38,320 nucleotides of DNA from Bacteroidales bacterium (GTDB taxonomy: Bacteria > Bacteroidota > Bacteroidia > Bacteroidales > BM520). Where the stretch lies: assembly GCA_016285515.1 (NCBI GenBank), contig JAEEQW010000019.1:1-38320 (forward strand), written 5' to 3'. The position numbers were made by a program, and so were the translations under genes. The notes beneath the pieces are model-generated. The model saw only the letters and a list, made by a program, of their open reading frames with translations, searched no databases and had not been told where the DNA came from. Of the stretch, positions 7,454 through 16,144 are shown piece after piece; the first letter of the stretch is position 1; each line of letters begins with the position of its first letter.

Positions 7454-10400
7454 TTATGGTTCGTTATTGTATTTAAACCTTTCTGCCGCTATTCGCAGTT
7501 CTTCGCTTTCTTCTACTGGGTTGTAGGGAACTGTTTCGTGGTGCATCGGTGTGACTTCTGTTCTATCTTCGCTGGTGCCCAAGAACCGTTGCAGGTAGGC
7601 TTTCAGCTTCTCTAATACGGTTTGCTTTTTCTCTATACTGCTTGGGTCAAAAGGACTGCTTGGCGGCAAAATTTGTATGATACCGGTACCTGTTTCGGTT
7701 ACATAGCCATCGTTGAAGGTACGGCTCATAAAGTCGTAGGTTTTTTTATCATTTAGATTCTCTTCTTCTATGATGGCATCCAGTTGCTCGCGTTTTTCTT
7801 TCTCGATAAATTGTTCCCATTCCGTTCCAATGTCAATGTTGCTTTCCGGATTGACACTGTCGATGAACATCTCAATCAGTTCGCGCTTGTCACGCATATC
7901 CGGGCTGGCATCCATCAATTTTTTGATTTGAACAATGATTTCCTTGTCTTTACAATTCGTATCGTGATACTTTTGTACTAACGCTAGGATATAGTGGATG
8001 TTAATCTGTACTTGCTTGACAAGTTCCATCTCAAACACCAAATCGTCTGAAATGTCCTCTTTCTCTGTGCCGTGATTTGCAATACGGAACTCATCGTAAA
8101 AATTGTTATACCAACCTAAATAATCTTGCCAACTCATTTCATCCACCACTTTGGCCTTTTCAGTAAAGTCATCGAACGAAGCCAATATGTTGCGTACACG
8201 AAGTATCTCGCTCATTAGGCGGACAAAGGCCTTTTTTTCTTCCTCGTCAAAAATGTTGGCCAGCGTTTCAACGGGGAACACGGTCTGCAGTCTGTCTATT
8301 AGTTCCAGATAGGATGCATGATGGTTGCCTTTGTCATCGTCGTAGCCTAATTTATAGTATTCGGCAAAGGTCTTCATCAGCACCAAGCCTGCCGCATTTT
8401 CGTCACCAAAAATGGAGAGGCTTTGGTTGGTAGCCTCTTCCAGATTGCGGAAGCAGACAATGTTGCCGCAATTCTTCACGACATTCAAAATACGGTTGGT
8501 GCGGCTGTAGGCTTGCAACAGTCCGTGAAGTTTCAGGTTCTTGTCAACCCACAGCGTGTTGAGCGTCTTTGCGTCGAAACCAGTGAGGAACATGCCTACA
8601 ACGATAAGGATATCTATCTCCTTGTTCTTCATCCGTTGCGACACATCTTTGTAGTAACTTTGGAAGCTGTCGCCATCGGTGGAGTAGTTGCAGCCAAACA
8701 TATTGTTGTAGTCTTTGATGGCTTGCTCCAGTGCGTCACGGCTCTGCACATCGGGGGCGGTGCCCACATTTTCAGGGTTTTCGTCGCTCTCGAAGCCCCA
8801 TTCATCAATCTCTTCTTCGTTGGCATTGAAGGTGAAGATGGTGGCTACTCGAAGTCGTGGAACATTAGGCTCAGCCAGCTGCCGCTTGAACTCGTTATAG
8901 TAGAGGATGGCAGATTTCACCGAATCAACAGCGAAGAGACTGTTGAAGCCACGGGTCTTTACTGTTATTTTTTCCTCATTGGCTTTTCGTCCCTTTCTGA
9001 CCACCTCGCTCACATTCGTCAACTTGTTCATTGTATAGGCATCAGCACCCTGTTTGGTTTTTTCTGCAAAGCGGTTGATGATGTAGCGTGTGACGATGCT
9101 GATACGACGTGAGTCATGCAATGCCTCATCGGTATCGATACCCCACACTTGTTTGCTTTCCACATCGTCTTTCATACGCATCGTGGAATTGTAGTCAACG
9201 TGGAATGGTAGCACATTCTTGTCACGGATGGCGTTGATGATGGTGTAAGTGTGTAATTGGGTGCCGAAGAGTTGGTCAGTAGTAGAGTATTTGCTGCCTG
9301 CTCCTGCATTGATGGCAAAGATAGGTGTTCCTGTGAAGCCGAACATCAGATATTTCTTCACCCGTTTCCTGATAATCTTGTGCATGTCGCCAAACTGAGA
9401 GCGGTGGCACTCGTCAAATATCAGCACGATGTTATCATTGTTCAGCATTTCGCGCAGTCGCTCATCGGTGTCGTAGACACCAGGCTTCATAAGGTTTGAA
9501 AGCTTCTGAATGGTGGTTATGATGATACGGGCGTTGTCGTCCTTCATCTGTTTTAGCAGAATTTTAGCAGAGCTGTTGGAGTTGGCGCAGTTAGGTTCAA
9601 AGTGGTCATATTCTTTCATCGTCTGATAGTCCAAATCTTTGCGGTCAACCACAAAAAGCACTTTTTTGATACCATCCATTTTTGATGCTAATTGCGCCGT
9701 CTTGAACGAAGTCAATGTCTTTCCCGATCCTGTAGTGTGCCATATATAGCCTCCCGCCCGTACAGTTCCTTGCCAATGATTGAACAGGGCAGTTTGTATG
9801 CGCAACAGTATCTTTTCAGTGGCGGCAATCTGGTAAGGGCGCATCACCAACAATTGTTTGTCAACGTTGAACACGCAGTATTTGGTTAGGATGTTCAAAA
9901 GTGTGTGCTTCGCAAAGAATGTGGAAGTAAAATCACGAAGGTCAGCGAGCAGTGTGTTCTCTTGGTCAGTCCAATAGCTGGTAAACTCAAAGGTGTTGCC
10001 GTCGGTCTTGTGCTTGCGGGAAGCGCCTGCGGTTTCCTGTTCTTTTGCGTAACGTGTGGTGTTGCTGTAGTATTTTGTTTCTGTTCCGTTGCTGATAACG
10101 AAGATTTGAACGAAATCGAACATCGCTCGACCAGCCCAAAAGGAATCACGCTGGTAGCGGTTGATTTGATTGAACGCTTCCTTGATGGGAACGCCCCTGC
10201 GTTTCAATTCAATCTGCACCATAGGAATACCGTTCACGAGAATGGTAACGTCGTAGCGGTTTTTGAAAGTCCCTTTGTTCTCCTCAAACTGGTGGGTGAC
10301 CTGAAGACGGTTATTGAAGACGTTGGTTTTGTCAATGAGTTTGATGTTCTTGGTAAGGCCGTTATCCATAAGCAATGCCAGGATATAGCCCTTGCCCTGA

Positions 10401-10702
10401 ATCATTTCCGTTTTATCCTGAATGGTCATCTGCTCATTTGAAATCATAGGCAGCAGGCGTTTCCATTCGCTTTCGCTCAGCGTGATGTCGTTGAGCAGTT
10501 GCAGCTGTTGGCGCAGGTTGCGCAGCAAGCCATCTTCGTTTTTCAGCTGAACATACTCATAACCTTGGCTTTGCAGTTGCCGAATGAGTGTTTTCTCCAG
10601 TTTTTCTTCACTCTGGTAGCCCTCGGCAGGTTTGGCTTCCACCTCATAGTGGGCCATCACCGTCTGGTGGTCTTGTTCTACTATGATTTTATAGTCGTCC
10701 AT
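7454..10702 (-). CDS. hsdR: Type I restriction enzyme R subunit (nuclease-translocase)
   Basis: The 1082-residue protein is a full-length HsdR, the subunit that pumps DNA with ATP and cuts it once translocation stalls. The N-terminal PD-(D/E)xK nuclease shows Asp151 (RYDV) and ELK with Glu165 and Lys167. The SF2 motor shows Walker A HTTGSGKT at 322-329, Walker B DECH at 430-433, FGFTGTP after it, and motif VI-like QAYSRTNR. The C-terminal part is the helical subunit-contact region. It is the last gene of the minus-strand operon with hsdM and hsdS and starts 15 bases after the small secreted protein gene. No lesion is visible. Confidence 0.96.
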   Translation of the reverse strand: MDDYKIIVEQDHQTVMAHYEVEAKPAEGYQSEEKLEKTLIRQLQSQGYEYVQLKNEDGLLRNLRQQLQLLNDITLSESEWKRLLPMISNEQMTIQDKTEMIQGKGYILALLMDNGLTKNIKLIDKTNVFNNRLQVTHQFEENKGTFKNRYDVTILVNGIPMVQIELKRRGVPIKEAFNQINRYQRDSFWAGRAMFDFVQIFVISNGTETKYYSNTTRYAKEQETAGASRKHKTDGNTFEFTSYWTDQENTLLADLRDFTSTFFAKHTLLNILTKYCVFNVDKQLLVMRPYQIAATEKILLRIQTALFNHWQGTVRAGGYIWHTTGSGKTLTSFKTAQLASKMDGIKKVLFVVDRKDLDYQTMKEYDHFEPNCANSNSSAKILLKQMKDDNARIIITTIQKLSNLMKPGVYDTDERLREMLNNDNIVLIFDECHRSQFGDMHKIIRKRVKKYLMFGFTGTPIFAINAGAGSKYSTTDQLFGTQLHTYTIINAIRDKNVLPFHVDYNSTMRMKDDVESKQVWGIDTDEALHDSRRISIVTRYIINRFAEKTKQGADAYTMNKLTNVSEVVRKGRKANEEKITVKTRGFNSLFAVDSVKSAILYYNEFKRQLAEPNVPRLRVATIFTFNANEEEIDEWGFESDENPENVGTAPDVQSRDALEQAIKDYNNMFGCNYSTDGDSFQSYYKDVSQRMKNKEIDILIVVGMFLTGFDAKTLNTLWVDKNLKLHGLLQAYSRTNRILNVVKNCGNIVCFRNLEEATNQSLSIFGDENAAGLVLMKTFAEYYKLGYDDDKGNHHASYLELIDRLQTVFPVETLANIFDEEEKKAFVRLMSEILRVRNILASFDDFTEKAKVVDEMSWQDYLGWYNNFYDEFRIANHGTEKEDISDDLVFEMELVKQVQINIHYILALVQKYHDTNCKDKEIIVQIKKLMDASPDMRDKRELIEMFIDSVNPESNIDIGTEWEQFIEKEKREQLDAIIEEENLNDKKTYDFMSRTFNDGYVTETGTGIIQILPPSSPFDPSSIEKKQTVLEKLKAYLQRFLGTSEDRTEVTPMHHETVPYNPVEESEELRIAAERFKYNNEP

Positions 10703-10717
10703 TAATTTTAAATAACG

Positions 10718-11095
10718 TTATTCAAAATCAGTTTTAAAGTACAATCCAGCTTTCGCTTCTTCGTCACTGGTAACCTTTTTCTTAAAAATATAATAAAACC
10801 AACTATTATGGTCTAACACAAACACATTATCAAGCTCCCACCCCCTTTTTGACATATAATTCATCACATCGGCCATATTATCAAGCCACAAATCTCTTCC
10901 ATTTTCGTCCGTTAACACCATTTCCTTCTTTTCACCACTCCATATAATTTTGCTAGGTTCTATTCTACCGCTAATTTGCATAACGCCTCGAACCTGGCAA
11001 TAGAAATAATATGGTTCCACTGTTTTGATTGTATCTTGAGCTTTAACAAATATGCTAGCCAAAAGAAGTGCTAAAAAAAATAATAGTTTCTTCAT
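10718..11095 (-). CDS. Small secreted protein of unknown function within the RM operon
   Basis: The 125-residue protein has a classical signal peptide (MKKLLFFLALLLASIFVKAQ, cleavage after about residue 19 or 20) and a soluble remainder of about 105 residues with aromatic strands such as YYFYCQVRG and WFYYIFKKKV. There is no lipobox. It lies two bases after the hsdS stop and 15 bases before the hsdR start, so it is probably in the same transcript. A periplasmic protein is not a known part of type I RM complexes. It could be an inserted cargo gene. No domain is recognised. Confidence 0.75.
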   Translation of the reverse strand: MKKLLFFLALLLASIFVKAQDTIKTVEPYYFYCQVRGVMQISGRIEPSKIIWSGEKKEMVLTDENGRDLWLDNMADVMNYMSKRGWELDNVFVLDHNSWFYYIFKKKVTSDEEAKAGLYFKTDFE

Positions 11096-11097
11096 AA

Positions 11098-12225
11098 TTA
11101 GTCAAATTTCAAAAGTTTGTTTCTATAATATTCATATTGTTTCTCCCGCTGCGCCAGCTGCTGCTCCAAATTGGCGATGCTGGCCTCAAAGGTGTCGAGG
11201 ATGGAAACGATGCGCTGCTGCTCTTCAAAAGAAGGGCTTGGAAATGAAACTTTTCCAAATCTTGCCTTTGAAATATTAAATCTTGTAACACCACTGGCAG
11301 ATTTAGCGATACCCTTCCTTACATTATCTGAACGTAATATATGCTTTAAATAACCTAAATTTAATTGCTCTAGATGGTTAAGGTGTATCCCAAAGCAGAA
11401 GCTATTCAAATAGTAATCGTTCTCTAATTCATCCATAACAACACAAGACATGCCTGCTTCTTCTGGAGTTTCTGATGATCCAGTAAAAAGAATATCTCCC
11501 TTTTGTACTTTGTTTTGCTTTTCTCCTTCGTTGATTTTTACTGTACCAGTTTTTGTTATATCCAATGCGGGGTTTGCAAAGACATTCATATATGTAATAA
11601 ACTTTGCGTTGCCTTCAACAAAATCTTCTTTGGTTTTACCAGTAAGTCCACCAAAGTAAGGTCCTAAATCACCCAGCATCTTCATCTCCACTCCCTCTTT
11701 CCCTTCCAAATCAAGCAGTTGGTCGCGGTAATGCTCATATTGTTTGCGGCGTTGCGCAATTTGTTGTTTCAGGTTCTCGATAGAAGCAGTGAAAGTATCG
11801 AGGATGCCGACAATGCGGGTTTGCTCGGAGATGGAGGGGACGGGGATGTCTAGTTTATAAAGGTTTTTCCTATTCAATCCAGGAATTCCAGCACCTTGTT
11901 TTGATGCCATAAGTTCATGTTCACTATTTTTCAAAAAGTGATACACATAACGTTTACTGGTATCGTCCAAACACTCTACTACATAACAATGTGCACCAGC
12001 CCAAAAATCACAATCAATCCAATTAACAAAACCTGCCGATTCTCCTCCTTGAGAAATTGTTATGCTATTGCCATTCTCATTCGGCTCATTGGTGTATCCC
12101 GATGGAGTTCTTCCCCCGTTTATTACAGGACAAATACCTTGTTCAAGCATATCATTGCGGTTCAACTGCGAACCAGTATGAACCGATATTACTTCACCTA
12201 ATCTCTTCCACTCCACCATCATCAC
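11098..12225 (-). CDS. hsdS: Type I restriction-modification specificity subunit
   Basis: The 375-residue HsdS has the usual two target-recognition domains, each followed by a coiled-coil spacer. The first half is residues 1-174, closing with ILDTFTASIENLKQQIAQRR; the second half ends with ILDTFEASIANLEQQLAQRE at about 341-360. Each TRD directs recognition of one half of a bipartite site and the coiled coils set the gap. The start shown is GTG with ATG codons directly after; the start region overlaps the end of the upstream gene. The spacers are near-identical repeats, which can allow TRD exchange, but no second hsdS copy or recombinase gene is in this window. Confidence 0.93.
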   Translation of the reverse strand: MMMVEWKRLGEVISVHTGSQLNRNDMLEQGICPVINGGRTPSGYTNEPNENGNSITISQGGESAGFVNWIDCDFWAGAHCYVVECLDDTSKRYVYHFLKNSEHELMASKQGAGIPGLNRKNLYKLDIPVPSISEQTRIVGILDTFTASIENLKQQIAQRRKQYEHYRDQLLDLEGKEGVEMKMLGDLGPYFGGLTGKTKEDFVEGNAKFITYMNVFANPALDITKTGTVKINEGEKQNKVQKGDILFTGSSETPEEAGMSCVVMDELENDYYLNSFCFGIHLNHLEQLNLGYLKHILRSDNVRKGIAKSASGVTRFNISKARFGKVSFPSPSFEEQQRIVSILDTFEASIANLEQQLAQREKQYEYYRNKLLKFD

Positions 12226-12626
12226 ATCTTTTTAACGTTATTCATCCCTCTTATTAATTCAAACTGGCGCATCATGATCTTCCAAGTAAAAGAATTTTTG
12301 TATTGAACATTTTTCCCAATCTTCTCAATCTTATTCTCAAGCCTGGCAATTTCTTTAGTGTCAGGATTCTCCTCCTGCCGAAGCAAATTCATTTCTTCGC
12401 GTAAAGCATGTAATTCGCTAGCATCTTCTTCCTTGCCTAAACTATACTTGTAAAGTTCCATTTCTAACATATCAAGAGTGTTGGAAATCTGCATTATACA
12501 TAGGTTTTTTAAACCATCAAGTTGCTTTTTAGTATCCTTTGCATTTTTTTGGTTTACCCATACTGCAATAAGCACTGCAATAATCGGACTCAATATCGTT
12601 GCCCATTGAACTATTATTTCCATCAT
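12222..12626 (-). CDS. Membrane-anchored coiled-coil protein coupled to hsdS
   Basis: The frame is open further upstream from a TTG, but ATG 12626 (or 12623) is preferred, preceded by GGGAG. That gives about 134 residues: one transmembrane segment near the N-terminus (about 6-24, VQWATILSPIIAVLIAVWV), then a long, highly charged helical stretch with heptad-like Leu/Ile spacing (ELHALREEMNLLRQEE). The stop codon overlaps the hsdS start, which implies translational coupling. The family is unknown. Topology suggests a membrane-tethered cytoplasmic coiled coil. It might anchor or modulate the RM complex or be unrelated cargo; the sequence cannot tell. Confidence 0.7.
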   Translation of the reverse strand: MMEIIVQWATILSPIIAVLIAVWVNQKNAKDTKKQLDGLKNLCIMQISNTLDMLEMELYKYSLGKEEDASELHALREEMNLLRQEENPDTKEIARLENKIEKIGKNVQYKNSFTWKIMMRQFELIRGMNNVKKM

Positions 12627-12695
12627 ACTATTCTCCCAATTTTTCAATTTAACCAGATTCTTAATTAATTATGTTTATTATTCCAATAATCTGTT

Positions 12696-12718
12696 CGGGC
12701 GGATTTGCAATCCGCCCG
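12696..12718 (+). repeat. Left REP palindrome of the RAYT locus
   Basis: Nine-base arms CGGGCGGAT and ATCCGCCCG surround the loop TTGCA. It is the exact reverse complement of the right copy at 13362-13384. Confidence 0.8.
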
Positions 12719-12730
12719 TCGCAAATATAA

Positions 12731-12745
12731 GGATTTGCAATCCGC
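12731..12745 (+). repeat. Partial REP copy
   Basis: GGATTTGCAATCCGC repeats the core of the palindrome at 12696-12718 in the same orientation, with shortened outer arms. Confidence 0.65.
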
Positions 12746-12778
12746 TAAGCCATTCATACCCATCATACCATTCATATC

Positions 12779-13321
12779 TTATTGTGCAACAATAACATTC
12801 AATAGTCCATCCATTCCAGCATAATTCCTGGCCGAACTATACAAATAATCCTCCGCCTTTTCCACAATTTCTTGCCTAACAGGATTTTGGTGTATATAAT
12901 CAAGCTTCTGCTTGAAAAAATCATAGGAATAAATGGTTTCCACATGATTATCTTCCTGCCAGAACTTATAGTTCGCTACCTTCTTGTCATTGGCAGCCCG
13001 AAACCTAAAGCGGTTCATCAACCACTCTTGCCGGCTTTCCTGCTCGTTCTCTTGAATCGCCTTTACAATACTCTTACTGGTGAATTTCTTGAAATCACGC
13101 AACACATCGCCAATTGAGTCAGGTCCGCTTGTGTCCACTATCATGTGCAAATGATTGGTCATTAGAACCCATGCATAAATATCAAGGCCCTTGTTGACCT
13201 GGCAATACTCCAAAGACTCCAACAAGATATGTTTATAGATTGGGCGTGTAAAGACATCCAACCAATCAACAACGGTTGAAGTAGTGAAATACAATTCGTG
13301 TGTCAACGCTTTTACTGCCAT
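12779..13321 (-). CDS. REP-associated tyrosine transposase (RAYT, Y1/IS200-like)
   Basis: The 180-residue protein is a RAYT-type Y1 transposase, an HUH single-strand DNA nuclease related to IS200/IS605 TnpA. The metal-binding HUH motif is NHLHMIV (His57, His59). The catalytic tyrosine lies in the family block DYIHQNPV (Tyr142), and GLDIYAWVLMTNH precedes the HUH as usual. These enzymes cut REP palindromes such as those flanking the gene. It appears intact. It splits the RM locus but lies between genes and does not break one. Confidence 0.92.
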   Translation of the reverse strand: MAVKALTHELYFTTSTVVDWLDVFTRPIYKHILLESLEYCQVNKGLDIYAWVLMTNHLHMIVDTSGPDSIGDVLRDFKKFTSKSIVKAIQENEQESRQEWLMNRFRFRAANDKKVANYKFWQEDNHVETIYSYDFFKQKLDYIHQNPVRQEIVEKAEDYLYSSARNYAGMDGLLNVIVAQ

Positions 13322-13361
13322 TGTTTTGTTATTTACGCATTACAAATGCTCATATTAGCTG

Positions 13362-13384
13362 CGGGCGGATTGCAAATCCGCCCG
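13362..13384 (-). repeat. Right REP palindrome of the RAYT locus
   Basis: This 23-base element is the perfect inverse of 12696-12718, with arms CGGGCGGAT and ATCCGCCCG around TGCAA. It lies 40 bases upstream of the RAYT start. Confidence 0.8.
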
Positions 13385-13477
13385 AACGGCAGGCCAAACC
13401 GTTTTTATCTGCTATGCTTGTCCTTTTATCTTTCATGATTCTTTATCTTCACGTTCTAACTTGTTATAGGTCTTTTT

Positions 13478-14254
13478 TCAGGTTAATTCGATGTGCGCAC
13501 TGGGATCAAAACCATTCAAAACATGTTCGTCATTGAACACATATCCCAACTGATTGCTTACTATTAAAGTTTCACCTATCACCTTATTGATGTTCGTATG
13601 AGAATGCCCGTAAATCCATGCATCTATTCGATTATCAGCAATAAAATCCCCTAATTCAGTTGCAAAAGCCCCATTGAGCAGAGAACCTTTGTGCTGGTCA
13701 GCAACCACGGCTTGTGTCGGCAGATGATGTGTAACCACAACAACATGCTTTGCTGTACTCTCTTTCACCGCTTTCTTAAGAAATGCAAGGCATTTTTCAT
13801 GTTCAAGGTTAAAGTCTTCCGTTGTGAAACGGCGGCCTTTATACATAATTTGTCGAAAATCGTTCATTCCTCGCCAAACAAAATACTCGTCTTGTTCGGG
13901 AATCCTCGACCATAGCGTAGTAAGAATGAAATCCACGTCATCAATTCTAAGCACTTTGTTATAGTAATAACCGATATTTTTGCGAAACATGATTTGCCAG
14001 CTATCACCATGCTCCGCCACATCTCCATTGCCATAGAACTCGTGGTTGCCTGGAATAAGCATCACATGCCGGAAATTCTTCGAAGCCCAATTCCAAAACT
14101 TCATCCGAGGCATTACATTGTCCTTCAAGTACATGGTATCTCCTGCCAATACCAACACATCGCCTGTTACTTCAAAGTCATTCGACTTGACATAATCCAG
14201 GTTGTCTCTAAACTCCAAATGGAAATCGCTCATATATTGAATCTTCAATCCCAT
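13478..14254 (-). CDS. Calcineurin-like metallophosphoesterase
   Basis: The 258-residue protein carries the complete two-metal motif series of the family: SDFH (Asp10, His12), LVLAGDT (Asp39), PGNHEFYGNGD (Asn70, His71), VVVTHHLP and GHSHTN. Substrates range from phosphoproteins and cyclic nucleotides to DNA ends and cannot be inferred here. It has its own -7 box in the 33-base gap after hsdM, so it can be expressed independently of the RM promoter. Its place between hsdM and hsdS suggests insertion or a functional link with RM; neither is proven. Confidence 0.9.
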   Translation of the reverse strand: MGLKIQYMSDFHLEFRDNLDYVKSNDFEVTGDVLVLAGDTMYLKDNVMPRMKFWNWASKNFRHVMLIPGNHEFYGNGDVAEHGDSWQIMFRKNIGYYYNKVLRIDDVDFILTTLWSRIPEQDEYFVWRGMNDFRQIMYKGRRFTTEDFNLEHEKCLAFLKKAVKESTAKHVVVVTHHLPTQAVVADQHKGSLLNGAFATELGDFIADNRIDAWIYGHSHTNINKVIGETLIVSNQLGYVFNDEHVLNGFDPSAHIELT

Positions 14255-14272
14255 TGCCTTGATATTTACCTA

Positions 14273-14280
14273 CAAAGATA
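14273..14280 (-). promoter_or_regulatory. -7 box for the metallophosphoesterase
   Basis: Minus-strand TATCTTTG, matching TAnnTTTG, ends 19 bases before the ATG at 14254 and lies just after the hsdM gene. Confidence 0.55.
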
Positions 14281-14286
14281 ACGATT

Positions 14287-15843
14287 TTAGCCCAATTCCT
14301 TAATAATTTCAGCTATCTTCTTGTTCAGCTCATCCCCTTCGGCAACGAGCTTCTCCAAAGTGGCGTTCACCTCCACAATGTCAATCACCTCGCGGGTGTC
14401 TTCCTGCTCCACATAGGATGAAACGCTGAGGTTGGCATCGTTCTCCAACAGTTTGTCATTTTTCACCAACTTGGCCAGATACTGTTTGTCCTTGCGGTTC
14501 TGGAAAAGTTCCATGATTTTGTCCTGATGCTCAGGCAGTAATATGTTCTTGTTGCCGTTCTTCTGGAAGAGTTTGCTGGCATCAATAAAGAGGACACTGC
14601 TGTCAGTCTTGGCGCTCTTCTTTAACACGATGATGCAGGTAGCGATACCTACGCCAAAGAAGAGATTGGCTGGCAATTGGATTACAGTGTCCACAAAGTT
14701 GTTCTTGATGAGATAATGGCGGATGCGCTTCTCGTCGCCACCACGATAGAGCACGCCGGGGAACTCGACGATGGCGGCTGTGCCTTGCTCAGAGAGGTGC
14801 CACAGCATGTGCATGGTGAAAGCCAGGTCGGCGGCATTCTTGGGAGCCAACACTCCCGCGGGGGCATAACGTTCGTCGTTAATCAGTACTGGATTGTCCT
14901 TCCCTGCCCATTTCAGCGAATAGGGCGGATTGCTCACGATGGCATCGAAAGGTGCATCGTCCATGTGTTGCGGTTTAAGCAACGTGTCCTCCAAGCGGAT
15001 GTCGAAGTTATCGAAGTTCACGTTGTGGAGGAACATATTGATGCGGCAGAGGTTGTAGGTGGTGGGATTGACCTCCTGCCCGAAGTATTTCAGGTTAGGA
15101 TTTTGCTTGCCGATAGTTTTGGCAAATTTCAGCAGCAGTGAGCCGCTGCCGCAAGCAGGGTCATAGACTTTCTGGATATTATGGTTGTTCCACGATGCCA
15201 AACGAGCCAACAACTCGCTTACCTGTTGCGGGGTGAAAAATTCGCCTCCGCTCTTACCAGCCTCGGAAGCGTACATCTGCATCAGGAACTCGTATGTGTC
15301 GCCCACGGTGTCGTTATCGGTATCATCGTACTTGGAGCCGAGCTTCATCTGCCCCACGGTCTTCAGTACCTTGGCCAACAGCTGGTTGCGCTTGATGACG
15401 GTGCTGCCGAGAGCCTGGCTGTCAACAGAGAAGTCACTGAACAAGCCTCTCAGGTCGTCTTCAGAGTCGGTACCTTGAGCTGATGCCTCAATGGAACGGA
15501 AGATGGTGGTGAGGTGCTCGTTGAGGTTATCGTCGTTATCGGCTTTCTTCACTACATTCTGGAACAACTGTGAGGGGAGGATAAAGAACCCTTTTGCCTG
15601 AACGGCATCCATCTTGCCGCCTTTAGCCTGTTCGTCGGGCATGTCGGCATAGTTGAAATCCTTCTGCCCATAGTCGTGCATGCGCTTGTTGAAATAGTCG
15701 CAGATATACTCCGAAATGAAGCGGTAGAAGATGGAGCCCAGCACGTAGGCTTTGAACTCCCAACCATCGACGCTGCCGCGCAAGTCATTGGCTATCTTCC
15801 ATATTGTTTTGTGCAGTTCAGCACGTTCTTGTTGAGTGGCCAT
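14287..15843 (-). CDS. hsdM: Type I restriction-modification methyltransferase subunit
   Basis: The 518-residue HsdM makes the N6-adenine methylation that marks self DNA. It shows the N-terminal HsdM helical domain, the S-adenosylmethionine motif DPACGSGS at 228-235, FFTPQQVSELLA just before it, and the catalytic NPPY at 305-308. A C-terminal coiled-coil-like stretch (VNATLEKLVAEGDELNKKIAEI) contacts HsdS in known complexes. It is the first gene of the minus-strand RM locus, preceded by a 120-base leader with a -7 box at 15963-15970. It is intact by inspection. Confidence 0.96.
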   Translation of the reverse strand: MATQQERAELHKTIWKIANDLRGSVDGWEFKAYVLGSIFYRFISEYICDYFNKRMHDYGQKDFNYADMPDEQAKGGKMDAVQAKGFFILPSQLFQNVVKKADNDDNLNEHLTTIFRSIEASAQGTDSEDDLRGLFSDFSVDSQALGSTVIKRNQLLAKVLKTVGQMKLGSKYDDTDNDTVGDTYEFLMQMYASEAGKSGGEFFTPQQVSELLARLASWNNHNIQKVYDPACGSGSLLLKFAKTIGKQNPNLKYFGQEVNPTTYNLCRINMFLHNVNFDNFDIRLEDTLLKPQHMDDAPFDAIVSNPPYSLKWAGKDNPVLINDERYAPAGVLAPKNAADLAFTMHMLWHLSEQGTAAIVEFPGVLYRGGDEKRIRHYLIKNNFVDTVIQLPANLFFGVGIATCIIVLKKSAKTDSSVLFIDASKLFQKNGNKNILLPEHQDKIMELFQNRKDKQYLAKLVKNDKLLENDANLSVSSYVEQEDTREVIDIVEVNATLEKLVAEGDELNKKIAEIIKELG

Positions 15844-15962
15844 ATTGTAATGTTTGAAAGGCGCTATGCTATTTATATGTTATTCAATCAGTTGATTTTT
15901 CTTTTTTTATTGCAATTTGGTCTCGCTTTCACAATATTGTTGGAGCGAGCTGTTACGAAAGG

Positions 15963-15970
15963 CAAAGATA
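15963..15970 (-). promoter_or_regulatory. -7 box for the RM operon
   Basis: Minus-strand TATCTTTG followed by GC fits TAnnTTTG and lies about 120 bases upstream of hsdM. It implies a fairly long untranslated leader. No closer box is visible. Confidence 0.45.
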
Positions 15971-15980
15971 GAGAAAATAT

Positions 15981-16144
15981 GTGATTTTTAACCACGCAAA
16001 AGTATCCATGTCAAGAAAAAAAATTACTTTTTACAATCGAAACGGAAAGTTCCGAACCGGCGAGTTAAGAGACCTCTCGCACAATGCGGCTCAGTTTACG
16101 GTGCTGACAGGACGCAGGCAGGTTCGCCATACCTCGCTGAAGGC
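15981..16144 (+). pseudogene. Decayed copy of the 5' region of the DUF234 ATPase gene
   Basis: This segment matches 18877-19135, the promoter, leader and first codons of the intact ATPase gene. Shared landmarks include CCACGCAAAAGTATCCATG, AATCGAAACGG, CTCTCGCACAATG and GTGCTGACAGGACG. About 90 bases present in the intact copy, including the start codon, are missing here, and the -7 box TATTTTTG has become TACTTTTT. The Walker A region is altered (GRRQVRHTSL instead of GRRRIGKTSL). It cannot make a functional ATPase. Confidence 0.75.

Larger units (their letters stand above)
12696..13384. mobile_element. RAYT transposase gene with flanking inverted REP palindromes
   Basis: The transposase gene at 12779-13321 is bracketed by the same 23-base palindrome in opposite orientation: 12696-12718 on the left and 13362-13384 on the right. 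A partial extra copy lies at 12731-12745. This is the arrangement expected of a REP/REPIN-type locus with its resident RAYT. The unit sits between the metallophosphoesterase and membrane coiled-coil genes inside the RM locus. Confidence 0.7.

Noticed and set aside
8423..9112. 229-codon open frame on the plus strand opposite hsdR
   Set aside because: It lies wholly within the antisense of a well-conserved HsdR and has no recognisable domain, so it is a shadow frame.
11098..12225. Possible phase-variable hsdS shuffling
   Set aside because: The two spacer repeats are similar, but no second hsdS, inverted TRD copy or recombinase gene is present in the window.
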